A stretch of DNA of 64,000 nt from WS-2 sp036507005 (GCA_036507005.1 DASXQT010000040.1:1-64000), one strand, 5' to 3'; positions 34,132 to 43,627 are shown, counted from the first letter of the stretch. Numbers and translations: made by a program. Notes: generated by a model not told the origin, from the letters alone.

Positions 34132-36444
34132 GTGCCATCGAGACCCGCGAGCAGCCTGCAGTTGCCGGCGGCGCCCGAGCGCCGCGGCGGGGGCATCACC
34201 CTGACGCTGGTGGTCGCGTGCGCCGCCGCGCTGCGCCTCCTGCGCGTCCAGTTCGGGCTTCCGGATTTCCTCGAAGAGGCGATCCCGTTCCGGCTCGCCC
34301 TCGCCATGACGGACGTCACGACCGGGGCGGTGGACTGGAACCCGCACGACTTCCACTACCCGTCGCTCTCGATCTATCTCCACTTCGTGGTGCAGCTGAT
34401 GGTCTTCGGCGTCGGGCTGCTCGCGGGCGCCTGGCACTCCTGGGCCGAATACGTGCTGAGCTACACCATCGACCCGACGCGCATGGTGATCGCCGCGCGC
34501 CTGGTCGGGATCACTTGCGACGTCCTCACGGTGGTCGCCGCGTGGCGGATCGGCGAGCGCATCCGGCGCGGCGTGGGGCTCCCCGCGGCGCTGCTCGTGG
34601 CGCTGGCCCCGGTGCTCGTGACCACCGCGCGCTCGATCTACTGCGACTCGGTCATGACGGCCCTCGCCGCGTGGTCGGTGGAGCGCATGATCGCGTGGCA
34701 CGGCAGCCGGCGCTTCGGCGACCTCGTGCTCGCGGCCTCGCTCGCCGGGCTCGCGGCCGGCGCCAAGTACCCGGCGGGAACGCTCGTGATCCCGATGGGG
34801 TTCCTGATCTGGCGCCGCTTCGGCGCGAGCTGGATCGCTCCCTGGCTGGCGATGACGGCGCTCGCGGCCGCGGTGTTCGTCGCCACGACGCCCTTCGCGC
34901 TCCTCGATCCCTACACGTTCTGGCGCGACCTCTCGCTCGAGGGCGGCCACGCCGCGACCGGGCACCTGGGGAGCATCGCCCGGCCGAGCTTCCTCTTCCA
35001 TCTCTCCAACCTGACCGCCAGCCTCGGCTGGGCCGGGCTCGCGCTGCTCGCCTTCTCGATCGCGCTCCCCGGCCTCGGCCGGGAGCGGCGCTCCGCGACC
35101 TTCGCGCTCTGGCTCGCGCTCCTCGGCTTCGCGGTGCCGATCTCGCTCGCGCACATCGACGCCGACCGCTACCTCGCGCCGGTGATCCCGATCGCCGCCG
35201 CGCTGGCCGCAGGGACGGCGGTCGGGGTGCTCGATCTCATCCCGCGGTTCGACGCGCGCTGGGGCTCGGCGCTCGCCACGCTCGCGCTCGTCGCCCCGGT
35301 GCTCCCGGGCGCGCTCGGAGCCGCGGCCGGCGGCGCCGGCAGCACCCAGCTCGAGGCCCGCCGCTGGTGCGATGCCCACCTTCCACGCGAGGCGCTGCTG
35401 CTGCAGGAAGGCTACTCGGCCCGCCTCCCCGGATGCCTGCGGATGCAGGAGGCGCGCGGCGAGCCGGCCTACCGCCGCGCCAGCGCCGCCGTTCGCGCGC
35501 GCTTCGACGCCATCCCGTGCTTCCACGTCGTGGCGCTGCCGCTCCAGGTCTCGGGCGCGGTGGTCAGCTCGCTCGCGCCCCCGCGCAAGCCGCGGGTCGT
35601 CGTGCCCGTGGTCGCGCACGCGAGCGAGCTCAACCGCGTGTTCTACGATCCCCGCCTGTTCGCGGAGGCCGACTACGTGATGACGAGCGGTGCGGTCCGC
35701 GGCCGCTTCGAGGCCGATCCCGCCCGCTATCCGGCCGAGTGCGCGCTCTACCGTCTGCTCGACGAGCGCGCCGAGGTCGTGACGCGCTTCGCCCCGCGCG
35801 CGCAGACCGCCGGCCCCGAGATCGTCGTCTACCGCATCGGGCCCGGCTTCCGGGAAGCGCCCGAGGCCGCGGGCGGGATCGATCCCCACTGGTGGGCGGA
35901 GGCCATCCCGGCAGCGTACCGGCGGCGCGCCCAGGAGCTGCTCGCGCCCGGACAGAACGAGGCGTGGGCCGGAGCGGACTCGACGTTCGCCCCGCCTCCC
36001 GTGTGGGTGCAGAGCCTCGCGCCGGTCTACGCCGGGACGGTGCAGGCGTTGGCGGCCCCGATGGCGAACGAGCTCGCCCTCCTCGGCCGCGACGAGCCCG
36101 CTCGGGCGCTCGCGAGAGCCACGCTGGAGGTGCGACCCGGCAACGTCGAGGCGAGCGAGACCTACGCGGTGTGCTCGGGGAGGATGGGACGCTGGGGCGA
36201 CGCGCGCCGCGCCACCGAGCGTACGCTCGCGGCCGCGGCGGGCGGGGTCGCCGAGCCGGGGCTGGTGCTCGCGCACGCGCGCGCCCTCGCCCACACCGGC
36301 GAGCGCGCGGGCGCGATGCAGGAGCTCCAGGCGCTCTCCCTGCGGCTGGCCGAGAACGATCCCGTGGGCCGCGAGGCCCGGCGCATGATCGCCGAGCTCG
36401 CCCAAGGGCGGAAGGCGGGGCCGGTCGCGGGCGCGAATCCCTGA
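34132..36444 (+). CDS. GT-C/PMT-like membrane glycosyltransferase with soluble TPR-like C-terminus
   Basis: 770 aa. About ten membrane helices over residues 20-420, with the acidic post-TM1 loop RVQFGLPDFLEEAIPFRLAL and the HYPSLSIYLHFVVQL motif of PMT/GT39-type proteins. LSLEGGHAATGH and HIDADRYLAPVIPI are also typical. The soluble C-terminal about 340 residues include an alpha/beta-looking domain and, at the end, TPR-like helices (ANELALLGRDEPARALARAT, AREARRMIAEL-like). GTG start at 34132 inferred; no clear ribosome binding site. Substrate unknown; likely uses a polyprenyl-phosphate sugar. Confidence 0.72.
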   Translation: MPSRPASSLQLPAAPERRGGGITLTLVVACAAALRLLRVQFGLPDFLEEAIPFRLALAMTDVTTGAVDWNPHDFHYPSLSIYLHFVVQLMVFGVGLLAGAWHSWAEYVLSYTIDPTRMVIAARLVGITCDVLTVVAAWRIGERIRRGVGLPAALLVALAPVLVTTARSIYCDSVMTALAAWSVERMIAWHGSRRFGDLVLAASLAGLAAGAKYPAGTLVIPMGFLIWRRFGASWIAPWLAMTALAAAVFVATTPFALLDPYTFWRDLSLEGGHAATGHLGSIARPSFLFHLSNLTASLGWAGLALLAFSIALPGLGRERRSATFALWLALLGFAVPISLAHIDADRYLAPVIPIAAALAAGTAVGVLDLIPRFDARWGSALATLALVAPVLPGALGAAAGGAGSTQLEARRWCDAHLPREALLLQEGYSARLPGCLRMQEARGEPAYRRASAAVRARFDAIPCFHVVALPLQVSGAVVSSLAPPRKPRVVVPVVAHASELNRVFYDPRLFAEADYVMTSGAVRGRFEADPARYPAECALYRLLDERAEVVTRFAPRAQTAGPEIVVYRIGPGFREAPEAAGGIDPHWWAEAIPAAYRRRAQELLAPGQNEAWAGADSTFAPPPVWVQSLAPVYAGTVQALAAPMANELALLGRDEPARALARATLEVRPGNVEASETYAVCSGRMGRWGDARRATERTLAAAAGGVAEPGLVLAHARALAHTGERAGAMQELQALSLRLAENDPVGREARRMIAELAQGRKAGPVAGANP

Positions 36445-36497
36445 GGCCGGCGGCAGCTCACGACGCCGATCCCCACGGGGCCGCGAAGCACGACCGT

Positions 36498-36517
36498 CGC
36501 GCGGCGACCGCCGCGCG
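36498..36517. terminator. Perfect 9-bp hairpin between convergent genes
   Basis: CGCGCGGCG and CGCCGCGCG are exact inverted repeats separated by 2 nt, so the real loop opens the innermost pairs. It lies between the GT-C gene and the convergent cytochrome gene. Confidence 0.45.
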
Positions 36518-36537
36518 CACGCGGCGGCGGGCTCAGC

Positions 36538-36933
36538 TCAGCGCGGCCCGAAGTACCTCACCAGGTAGGCCCGCAGCGTGTCGCGCTCGCCGGGCGTGGC
36601 CGCCACGCCCCACTTCGCCATCTGCCCGAGCGTCTTCTCCCAGGCGGCCGAGTCCTTGGCCTGCTGGGTGATGAGCATCGCCGAGTGGCAGAGCAGGCAC
36701 CAGCGCTTCGCGATGTCCCGCGCCACACTGTCGCGCCCGGCGCTGTCGGGAAGCTCGGTCGCGTAGGCGATCTTCTTGGGCACCAGGTCGGGGGAGATCT
36801 CACCTCCGCCGCCCGCCGGCTCCGCGGCGGCTCGCGCCGTGCTCTCGCGCGCGCCGCGCGCGGCGAGGCTCGCGGCCGCGACCGCGAGCACCGAGCCGAC
36901 GATGACGAGCGCCGCGAGCCTACGGGCTGACAC
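36538..36933 (-). CDS. Monohaem cytochrome c, SorB-like
   Basis: 131 aa. N-terminal signal anchor (RRLAALVIVGSVLAVAAASLA), then one haem motif CLLCH (Cys79, Cys82, His83). The sequence around it (RDIAKRWCLLCHSAMLITQQAKDS-like, split by WEKTLGQMAKWG) matches small cytochromes that accept electrons from sulfite dehydrogenase-type molybdoenzymes; a Met (QMAKWG) could be the distal ligand. Its start overlaps the end of the molybdoenzyme gene by 14 bp, strong evidence for a two-subunit enzyme. Confidence 0.85.
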   Translation of the reverse strand: MSARRLAALVIVGSVLAVAAASLAARGARESTARAAAEPAGGGGEISPDLVPKKIAYATELPDSAGRDSVARDIAKRWCLLCHSAMLITQQAKDSAAWEKTLGQMAKWGVAATPGERDTLRAYLVRYFGPR

Positions 36934-38176
36934 TGACGGTCACCTTGTGGATGGAGTTGTTGCCGTAGCCGGCGCCGTTGATCTCCGCCGCCTGCGGCTG
37001 CTGGTTGCCGGCGAGGTCGGTGGCGCGCGCGCAGATCGTGACCTTGCGCAGCCCCTTGGCCTCGACCTCGGTCGCCCACATGCGCCACGACATGGGCTCG
37101 CTCTCGCCCGTGAAGCCCGCCGGGCGCCAGGTCGCGCCGTCGTCGATCGAGACCTCGACCAGCTTGAGGCCGGCGGGCCCGGCCCACGCGATGCCGCGCA
37201 CCTGGATCCGGGTGAACGGGGGCTTGGGGCCGGTGAGCTTCACCCGCGTGCCTTCGAGCGGCCGCGTGATCACGGACTTGACGCGTATCTCCTCGACCGG
37301 CGAGGAGGTCGCGGGATCGCCGCCCGGCACGACGTAGCGGTAGCCCCGCACCATGAAATGGTTGTCCGAGGGCTCGGCCTCGACGCGCACCCGCGTCAGC
37401 CACTTGGTCGACGCCATGCCGAACCAGCCCGGCACGATCGCGCGCAGCGGCGCTCCGTGCAGCCGGGGCAGCGGCGCGCCGTTCATGCGGTCCGCGAGCA
37501 GCACGTCGTCCATCGCCTTCTCGATCGGGAGGCTGCGCAGGAAGGGAGGCGGGCCGGGGACCGGCGCCTGGTCGGCGGCCTCGAACCACACGTGCCGCGC
37601 GTCCGCCGAGGGCTCTGCGCGCCGCAGCAGATCCGCGAGCGGCACGCCGCGCCAGCGTGCGTTCCCCACCGCGCCACGGCCCCACTGGGTGCCCGAGGTG
37701 TTCGGCAGGCGCATCAGGCCGCGGCCGTTTCCGGCGCACTCCAGCACGTACGTCGCGTCCGTCTTGGGCAGATTGCCGAACTCCTCGAGCGTGAAGGTGA
37801 GCGGCTGGCGCACCAGCCCGCTGACCTCCAGGCGCCAGGTGACGGGGTCGATCTCCGGCACCGGGAAATGGCTGCGGACGAAGAAGCGCTCGTTGGGCGT
37901 GAGCCACGATCCGCCCAGGGCGTGGATCGCGGTCTCCCAGTGCTCGGGCCAGTCGTTGCGGACGATCAGCTCGGCGACGGGTGCCGGTGCCGCCGCGGCC
38001 AGCGCCTGTTTCGCCCACGCGGGCAGCGCGGTGAGCGCAGCCGAGCCGGCGCCGGCGCGCGCGAGCGCGGCGAGGAACTCGCGGCGCGCGAGCCGGTCGG
38101 CGGCGACTTCCTTGCCGGAGCCGCGCGAGAGGACGCGGCCGCGGGCTCCAGGCGGGGTGCTCGGGGGGAGGTTCAT
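36920..38176 (-). CDS. Sulfite oxidase-family molybdopterin enzyme, SorA-like
   Basis: 418 aa periplasmic oxidoreductase. Tat signal (DRLARREFLAALARAGAGSA). Molybdopterin domain with NERFFVRSHFPVPEIDP, the molybdenum-ligand cysteine in TYVLECAGNGR, and GVPLADLLRRAEP, RAIVPGWFGMASTKWLTRV. The C-terminal Mo-co dimerisation domain (IQVRGIAWAGPAGLKLVEVS, DDGATWRPAGF) is complete. Oxidises sulfite or a related substrate and passes electrons to the overlapping cytochrome. Start at the ATG giving MNLPPSTPPGARG; the upstream ATG would put twenty unlikely residues before the Tat motif. Confidence 0.87.
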   Translation of the reverse strand: MNLPPSTPPGARGRVLSRGSGKEVAADRLARREFLAALARAGAGSAALTALPAWAKQALAAAAPAPVAELIVRNDWPEHWETAIHALGGSWLTPNERFFVRSHFPVPEIDPVTWRLEVSGLVRQPLTFTLEEFGNLPKTDATYVLECAGNGRGLMRLPNTSGTQWGRGAVGNARWRGVPLADLLRRAEPSADARHVWFEAADQAPVPGPPPFLRSLPIEKAMDDVLLADRMNGAPLPRLHGAPLRAIVPGWFGMASTKWLTRVRVEAEPSDNHFMVRGYRYVVPGGDPATSSPVEEIRVKSVITRPLEGTRVKLTGPKPPFTRIQVRGIAWAGPAGLKLVEVSIDDGATWRPAGFTGESEPMSWRMWATEVEAKGLRKVTICARATDLAGNQQPQAAEINGAGYGNNSIHKVTVSVSP

Positions 38177-38227
38177 GTCGGCTCGCGCGGCATGATAGCA
38201 GCGGGCGGAACCTCCGCAAGCCGGTTC

Positions 38228-38246
38228 GCGCGCCACGGCGGCGCGC
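38228..38246 (-). terminator. Hairpin after the kinase/TPR gene
   Basis: GCGCGCC (38228-38234) and GGCGCGC (38240-38246) around a 5-nt loop, 6 nt past the stop of the kinase gene. Confidence 0.45.
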
Positions 38247-38252
38247 AGCCGC

Positions 38253-40547
38253 TCAACGCGCGAAGCCCACGCGGCGCAGCAGTTCGTCGAAGAGCGGATG
38301 CGAGCGCAGCGGGTCGAGACGCGGATGCACCTTGAGCCACACCAGCGCCCGGTCGTGCTCGCGGCAGGCGCGGTCCAGCCACTCGATCGCCCGCTGGTGC
38401 TCGCCGAGCCCGATGTGGATCACGGCGATCGCGTGCGACGAGACGGTGAGGTTGCGGGCGCGCTCGGTGAGCACCTGGAGCACGTCGCGGGCGTCGCGGG
38501 TGCGGCCCGCGAGCGCGTAGGCATGCGCGAGGCCGGCGTGGCTGCGCGGATCGCCGCCGCTCAGCTCGGCCGCGGCCAGGAACTCTTCGATCGCCTCCTC
38601 GGGCCGGCCGGCCTGCACCAGCGCCCGCGCCAGGTCGTTGTGGGCCGCGGCGAAGGTGGGCTGCAGGACGATCACGCGGCGGAGCTGCTCGATCGCCTCG
38701 TCGTAGCGGCGCCAGAAGTAGAAGACATCGCCGACCGTGGTGCCGATGATGAACGCCAGCGGGTCGAGCGACTCGGCACGGCGCGCCGCGGTCAGCGCCT
38801 CGTCGAAGCGCGCCTGGGCGGCGAGCAGCTCCGCATGCCACTGGTGGGCGGTGGCGTATCCGGGGTTGAGGTCGATGGCCTCGCGGAACGCGCGCTCGGC
38901 GCCCTCCCAGTCCCAGTCGAAGAAGAAGCGGATGAAGGCCCGCGAGGTGTGCGCCTCGGCGAGCCGCGGGTCGAGCTCGAGCGCGCGGCTGGTCGCCGCC
39001 CGCGCCCGCGACGCCGCCTCGAGCGGTGCCAGCGTCCCGACGTCGGCCAGGATGTTGTAGGCGTCCGCGAGCCCGGCGTAGCCCGGCGCGTACGTGGGAT
39101 CGGCGTCGATCGCCTGCTGGAAGAACCCCACCGAGCGCCTGAGCTCGCTCTCGATGCGCTTGCTCCAGGCGTGCCGCCCGCGCAGGTAGGCCTCGTAGGC
39201 GCGCGGGTTCACGACCCGCTTGCCCGAGAGGCGCTGCTGCTCGCCGGGCGAGAGCTTGACCCGCACCTCCTCGGCGATGTGCGTCGCCACGTCGCTCTGG
39301 AGCGCCAGCACGTCGTCGAGCGGGCTCTCGTAGCTGTGCGCCCACAGGTGCCGGTCGCTCGCGGCCTCGATGAGCTGGACCGTGATGCGCACCCGGTCCC
39401 CGGCGCGGAACACGCTGCCCTCGACCACGGCGTCCACCCGCAGCGCGCGCGCGATCTCGGGCAGGGGCTTGCGCGCCCCCTTGTACTGCATCACCGAGGT
39501 ACGCGAGATCACGCGCAGCGCGCCGATCTGGGCCAGGGTGGCGATCAGGGACTCGGTCATGCCGTCGGCGAAGAACTCCTGTGCCGGGTCGCCCGAGAGG
39601 TTCGCGAGCGGGAGCACCGCCAGCGACTCGATGCGCGCGGGTGCCAAGGGCTCCTCCGCGCGCTCGCGAGGCGGCGCGCCGGCGCGCCTCAGGTCCACGG
39701 CCAGGTCGGCGGCGTTCTGGTAGCGGTTCGCCGGATCCTTCTCCAGGCACTTGAGGATCAGCTCCTCGAGCCGCGGCGAGAGATCGGAGCGGAAGCGGGC
39801 GGGGGGCGGGGGCGGTGTGTTGATGATCTGGTTCGCGAGCACCAGCGCCACGCCGTTCTCGAACGGCAGGCGCCCGGCCGCCATGTGGTAGAGCACCACG
39901 CCCAGCGCGTAGAGGTCGGTGCGCGCGTCCACGCGCCCCTCGAGCAGCTGCTCGGGCGCCATGTAGGGCAGCGTGCCCGCCGCGGCCGGCGTCAGCGTGG
40001 GCGCGGGCGGGCGTCCCTCCTCGCGCACGCGCAGCAGGCGGGCGATCCCGAAGTCGAGCACCTTGACCTGCCCGCGCGGCGTCACCATGACGTTCCCGGG
40101 CTTCAGGTCGCAGTGCACCACCTGCTGCTCGTGCGCGGCCTGGAGCGCGGCCGCGATCTGCTCGCCGATCGCCGCGATCTCGCGCTCCGCGAGCGCGCCG
40201 AGCGCGAGCTTGCGCTCGAGGGTCTCGCCCTCCACGAACTCCATCACCAGGAAGTCGCGCCCGCCCTCCTCGCCGAGGTCGTAGAGCGTGGCGATCGCGG
40301 GATGGTTGAGGCGGGAGAGGGTGCGCGCCTCGAGGCGGGAGCGGCTGCGCTCGTCCTGGCTGGCGAGAACGCCGGCGGGCAGGAGCTTGAGCGCGACCTC
40401 GCGCTCGAGGCGCTCGTCGCGGGCGCGATAGACCACGCCCATGCCGCCCTCGCCGATCTGCTCGAGGATGCGGAAGTGCGAAAGCGTGCGCCCTACGTCC
40501 GTCGTGCTCCCCGATGGGGGGACCGGCCCCTGCAGCATGGGCCGCAT
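38253..40547 (-). CDS. Ser/Thr protein kinase with TolB-like and TPR domains
   Basis: 764 aa. Hanks-type kinase at residues about 20-290: GEGGMGVVYRARD (glycine loop), ALKLLP (Lys), VVHCDLKPGNVMV (catalytic loop), DFGIARLL (DFG) and GTLPYMAPEQ; all catalytic residues present. Then a TolB-like N-terminal domain (VLPLANLSGDPAQEFFADGMTESL split, AIGALRVISRTSVMQYK-like, RALRVDAVVEGSVF) and about ten TPRs (FFQQAIDADPTYAPGYAGLA, RARALELDPRLAEAHTSRAF-like). Lacks a transmembrane segment, so cytosolic. ATG at 40547 with GGAG 7 nt upstream; an ATG three codons on is possible. Confidence 0.92.
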   Translation of the reverse strand: MRPMLQGPVPPSGSTTDVGRTLSHFRILEQIGEGGMGVVYRARDERLEREVALKLLPAGVLASQDERSRSRLEARTLSRLNHPAIATLYDLGEEGGRDFLVMEFVEGETLERKLALGALAEREIAAIGEQIAAALQAAHEQQVVHCDLKPGNVMVTPRGQVKVLDFGIARLLRVREEGRPPAPTLTPAAAGTLPYMAPEQLLEGRVDARTDLYALGVVLYHMAAGRLPFENGVALVLANQIINTPPPPPARFRSDLSPRLEELILKCLEKDPANRYQNAADLAVDLRRAGAPPRERAEEPLAPARIESLAVLPLANLSGDPAQEFFADGMTESLIATLAQIGALRVISRTSVMQYKGARKPLPEIARALRVDAVVEGSVFRAGDRVRITVQLIEAASDRHLWAHSYESPLDDVLALQSDVATHIAEEVRVKLSPGEQQRLSGKRVVNPRAYEAYLRGRHAWSKRIESELRRSVGFFQQAIDADPTYAPGYAGLADAYNILADVGTLAPLEAASRARAATSRALELDPRLAEAHTSRAFIRFFFDWDWEGAERAFREAIDLNPGYATAHQWHAELLAAQARFDEALTAARRAESLDPLAFIIGTTVGDVFYFWRRYDEAIEQLRRVIVLQPTFAAAHNDLARALVQAGRPEEAIEEFLAAAELSGGDPRSHAGLAHAYALAGRTRDARDVLQVLTERARNLTVSSHAIAVIHIGLGEHQRAIEWLDRACREHDRALVWLKVHPRLDPLRSHPLFDELLRRVGFAR

Positions 40548-40729
40548 TCTACTCCGGGGCGGTCGCCGATGCTCGCGCCGGGCAGCGCGCAGCGGCGCGG
40601 CGCTTCGGGCGGAGCTCCGCGCCCGCGGCAGAAGGCCCGCGAACGACGCGGCTGCGGCCGCCACGATTGGCGCTTCCCAGCATGCGCGCGCGCTGATAAG
40701 CTCGACTCTGCGACACAGGAGCCGTCTCG

Positions 40730-42541
40730 ATGAATCGATCGACGATAGCCCGCCCCACGCTCGTGGCGATCCCGCTGCTCACCGCCTGGGTGGCAGCCCC
40801 GGCTCCCGCATCGGCCGACTGGCCCGTCGCAGGAGTCCCTCTCGCGGCAGGCCCGAGCGCCCAGCACGCACCCGACGTGCTCTCCGCCGGCGACGGCGCC
40901 TACTTCATGTGGGTCGAGGACGACGGCTCGCCATCGAGCTGGGCCAAGACCCTGGTCGTCCAGCGCTTGAATGGGACGGCCGATCGGGCCGTCGGCTGGC
41001 CGGCGGGCGGGCTCCGCTTCCCGGCGGTGATCGGACGCACGGCCAATCCCACGGTGCCCTGGCGGCTGGTGGGCGCGGAGTTCGCGAGCGACGACGCCGG
41101 AGGATTCTACCTGTGCTATCGCGACGGGCGGTTCTGGGGGCCGGGTGAACCGGCGTGGACGGGCGATCTCTTCCTCGAGAGACGCCGCCCGGACGGCACG
41201 CCCTCCCCCGGATGGCCTGCCGCGGGCATTCCGGTTCGGGTCTCGCCACAATGGAAGGAAGACCCGGCCTTGATGCCCGACGGGGCGGGTGGCATCTACG
41301 TCGCCTGGTCGGAGGCCGCGGCCGATGGCTGGTACCACGTCCGCGTGACCCGGTTCGGTGGCGGCGGCGCTCCGACGGCTGGCTGGCCGGGCGACGGCCT
41401 GATGCTCTCCTCTCCCGCGGTGGCCCACGAGGACTTGCCCACCATGGCATCCGATGGGAACGGCGGCGTGTACGTCGGGATGCGAAGCTATGGCCGGTAC
41501 CCCGCCTACTCGTTCCGGCTCTATCGCCGCCGTCACGATGGGACCGGGGCTCCCGCCTTCCCCGACACCGGGCGCGCGCTGGGCCGGGGGCAATGCCAGG
41601 ACCTGCGCCTGCTGCCCGCGCCGGACGGCGACGTGTACGCCGTGTGGACCCAGATCCTCGTCGACCGCGCGCAGGGTTGGGAGCTGCACGCGGTGCGACT
41701 GGGGTCGGACGGCCTTCCCCGTGCCGGCTGGGCGGCGGATGGAATCATGCTGTCCTCGGACTCGTACGGCTCGTTCAACGTCCGCTGCCTTCCGGCTGCG
41801 GGCGGGGGGCTGCTGATCGCCTGGTCGCGCCTGGTCGACTACTGGACCGCCGCGGTCGCGGTCCAGGTGATCGGGCTGAGCCCCGACGGAACGGTCGCCC
41901 CGAGCTTCCTTGGGTCCGAGGTTCGCCTTTCCTCGCAACGCTACCCGCAAGAGCTGCAGGCGACCAGCGACGGCAGCGGTGGCGCGCTGGTCGAGTGGTC
42001 GGAGGTGAGCGGGTCGGGCGAGCGCGATCTCTTCGTGCGTCGAGCCCGGAGCGACGGCGCAGTCTCGGGCGGCGCCGCGCCCTCGGGGATCCCGCTGTGC
42101 GAGGGGGCGCGAGACCAGGCCCAGGTGCGAATCGCGAGCGACGGCGCGGGCGGGATGTACGCGGTGTGGACCGACCTGCGCGACGACTCTCAGGGGGACA
42201 TCTATGCCCGGCGCGTCTCCGCGCCGTCGTTCAGGATCGATCTCCCGCCGAGCCCGCTCGGCCCTGTGGCGCTCTCGCCGGCGTACCCGAACCCGTCGAG
42301 CCATTCAGTGTCGTTCCGCCTGACGCTGGCGGAGCCGGCCGACGTCGAGGCCCGGGTGCTCGATCTGGCGGGCCGCGCGGTGCGCGTGCTGGCGCGCGGC
42401 GAGCGGAGAGCGGCCGGCGAATCGGAGGTCATGTGGGATGGCCGCGACGAGCAGGGCCGGGCGGTCGCCGCGGGGGTTTACGTGCTCGACTTGCGCGCCG
42501 GAACGTCGCGCGTCATCCGCAGGGCCGTGCGCCTGCCCTGA
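40730..42541 (+). CDS. Secreted beta-propeller-like protein with FlgD-Ig C-terminus
   Basis: 603 aa. Signal peptide (VAIPLLTAWVAAPAPASA). Residues about 30-510 consist of repeated beta-strand units marked by DGxGGxYVxW: GDGAYFMWVEDDG, DDAGGFYLCYRDG, DGAGGIYVAWSEA, DGNGGVYVGMRSYG, DGSGGALVEWSEV and DGAGGMYAVWTDLRDD, each preceded by GWPxxGxxL strands. The spacing of about 55-60 residues suggests a six- to eight-bladed propeller. FlgD Ig-like end: AYPNPSSHSVSFRLTLAEP, VLDLAGRAVRVLARG, MWDGRDEQGRAVAAGVYVL. Surface protein of unknown ligand. Confidence 0.8.
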   Translation: MNRSTIARPTLVAIPLLTAWVAAPAPASADWPVAGVPLAAGPSAQHAPDVLSAGDGAYFMWVEDDGSPSSWAKTLVVQRLNGTADRAVGWPAGGLRFPAVIGRTANPTVPWRLVGAEFASDDAGGFYLCYRDGRFWGPGEPAWTGDLFLERRRPDGTPSPGWPAAGIPVRVSPQWKEDPALMPDGAGGIYVAWSEAAADGWYHVRVTRFGGGGAPTAGWPGDGLMLSSPAVAHEDLPTMASDGNGGVYVGMRSYGRYPAYSFRLYRRRHDGTGAPAFPDTGRALGRGQCQDLRLLPAPDGDVYAVWTQILVDRAQGWELHAVRLGSDGLPRAGWAADGIMLSSDSYGSFNVRCLPAAGGGLLIAWSRLVDYWTAAVAVQVIGLSPDGTVAPSFLGSEVRLSSQRYPQELQATSDGSGGALVEWSEVSGSGERDLFVRRARSDGAVSGGAAPSGIPLCEGARDQAQVRIASDGAGGMYAVWTDLRDDSQGDIYARRVSAPSFRIDLPPSPLGPVALSPAYPNPSSHSVSFRLTLAEPADVEARVLDLAGRAVRVLARGERRAAGESEVMWDGRDEQGRAVAAGVYVLDLRAGTSRVIRRAVRLP

Positions 42542-42558
42542 GCGTCGACGCACGGCCG

Positions 42559-42586
42559 CCCGCGCCCGGCGCAGGCGCGCCGCGGG
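42559..42586. terminator. Weak hairpin between convergent genes
   Basis: CCCGCG (42559-42564) and CGCGGG (42581-42586) enclose 16 nt of GC-rich sequence, just between the propeller gene and the pirin gene stop. Confidence 0.3.
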
Positions 42587-43492
42587 TCAGCGGCTGCGGA
42601 TGAACGTGCCCGCCTCGAGCTCCGCGTACGCCTGGCGCAGCTCGTCGCGGGTGTTCATCACGATCGGCCCGTACCAGGCGACGGGCTCCTCGATCGGCTT
42701 CCCGGACACGAGCAGGAACCGGATCCCGGAGGGGCCCGCCCGCACCACCACCTCGTCCCCGGAGTCGAACAGCACGAGCGAGCGGTTCCCGGTCTGCTCC
42801 CGGACCACGTTCTCGACCGGCCCCGGCCGGTCGGTGAGCACGCCCTGCGGAGGCGAGGCGTCGCGGAACGTTCCGCTGCCCTCGAACACGTAGGCGAACG
42901 CGTTCCGGCGCGTGTCCATGGGGAACACCTTGCGCACGTTGGCGGGCACCCACACGTCGAGATAGGTGGGATCGGCGGCGACGCCTTCGACCGGCCCGGC
43001 CTTCCCCCAGAAGCTCCCGACGATCACGCGCACCCGCGTGCCGTCGTCGTCCACCACCTCCGCCACGTGACCCGAGGGAATGTCCTGGTAGCGCGGCGCG
43101 GTCATCTTGAGCGACGAGGGCAGGTTCGCCCAGAGCTGGAACCCGTGCATTCGACCATGGGGATCCCCCTTCGGCATCTCCTGGTGGAGGATCCCGCTCC
43201 CGGCCGTCATCCACTGGATGTCGCCCGACCCCAGCGTGCCCGAGTTCCCGAGGCTGTCGCCATGGGCCACGCTCCCCGCGAGCACGTACGTGATGGTCTC
43301 GATCCCGCGGTGCGGATGCCACGGGAAGCCCTTGAGGTAGTCGGCGGGGTTCTCGTTCCGAAAGTCGTCCAGCAGGAGGAAGGGATCGGTCTCGTCGGTG
43401 TCGCCGAAGCCGAACGCGCGGCGCAGCTTGACGCCGGCGCCCTCGAGCGTGGGTTGGGCCTGGACGATGCGCTTCACGGGGCGGATGGACAT
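42587..43492 (-). CDS. Pirin-family cupin protein
   Basis: 301 aa bicupin. Pirin signature: PFLLLDDFRNENPADYLKGF, PWHPHRGIETITYVLAGSVAHGDS (metal His-x-His...), GDIQWMTAGSGILHQEMP (third and fourth ligands), FQLWANLP and RNAFAYVFEGSGTF. Some pirins are quercetin dioxygenases, others act with transcription factors or metabolic enzymes. Start ATG at 43492 with AGGAGG 4 nt upstream; conserved sequence begins at once (MSIRPVKRIV). No partner gene nearby. Confidence 0.93.
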   Translation of the reverse strand: MSIRPVKRIVQAQPTLEGAGVKLRRAFGFGDTDETDPFLLLDDFRNENPADYLKGFPWHPHRGIETITYVLAGSVAHGDSLGNSGTLGSGDIQWMTAGSGILHQEMPKGDPHGRMHGFQLWANLPSSLKMTAPRYQDIPSGHVAEVVDDDGTRVRVIVGSFWGKAGPVEGVAADPTYLDVWVPANVRKVFPMDTRRNAFAYVFEGSGTFRDASPPQGVLTDRPGPVENVVREQTGNRSLVLFDSGDEVVVRAGPSGIRFLLVSGKPIEEPVAWYGPIVMNTRDELRQAYAELEAGTFIRSR

Positions 43493-43627
43493 CGTGCCTC
43501 CTCGCGATCTGGCTCTCTCGGTGGTCCCGTCGGGCAGACACGCGGGCGCGTCGCCCGTGGACGTCGGAGCAGCCTTAGATGCTCCGGGGCGCGAAAGGGA
43601 CATCCAGCGCTCTCGCGGTCGCTGGCG

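Noticed and set aside
40730..42541. Additional selenocysteine or frameshift sites in the secreted propeller genes
   Set aside because: The frame is continuous from signal peptide to FlgD-Ig end with no in-frame stop or register change.
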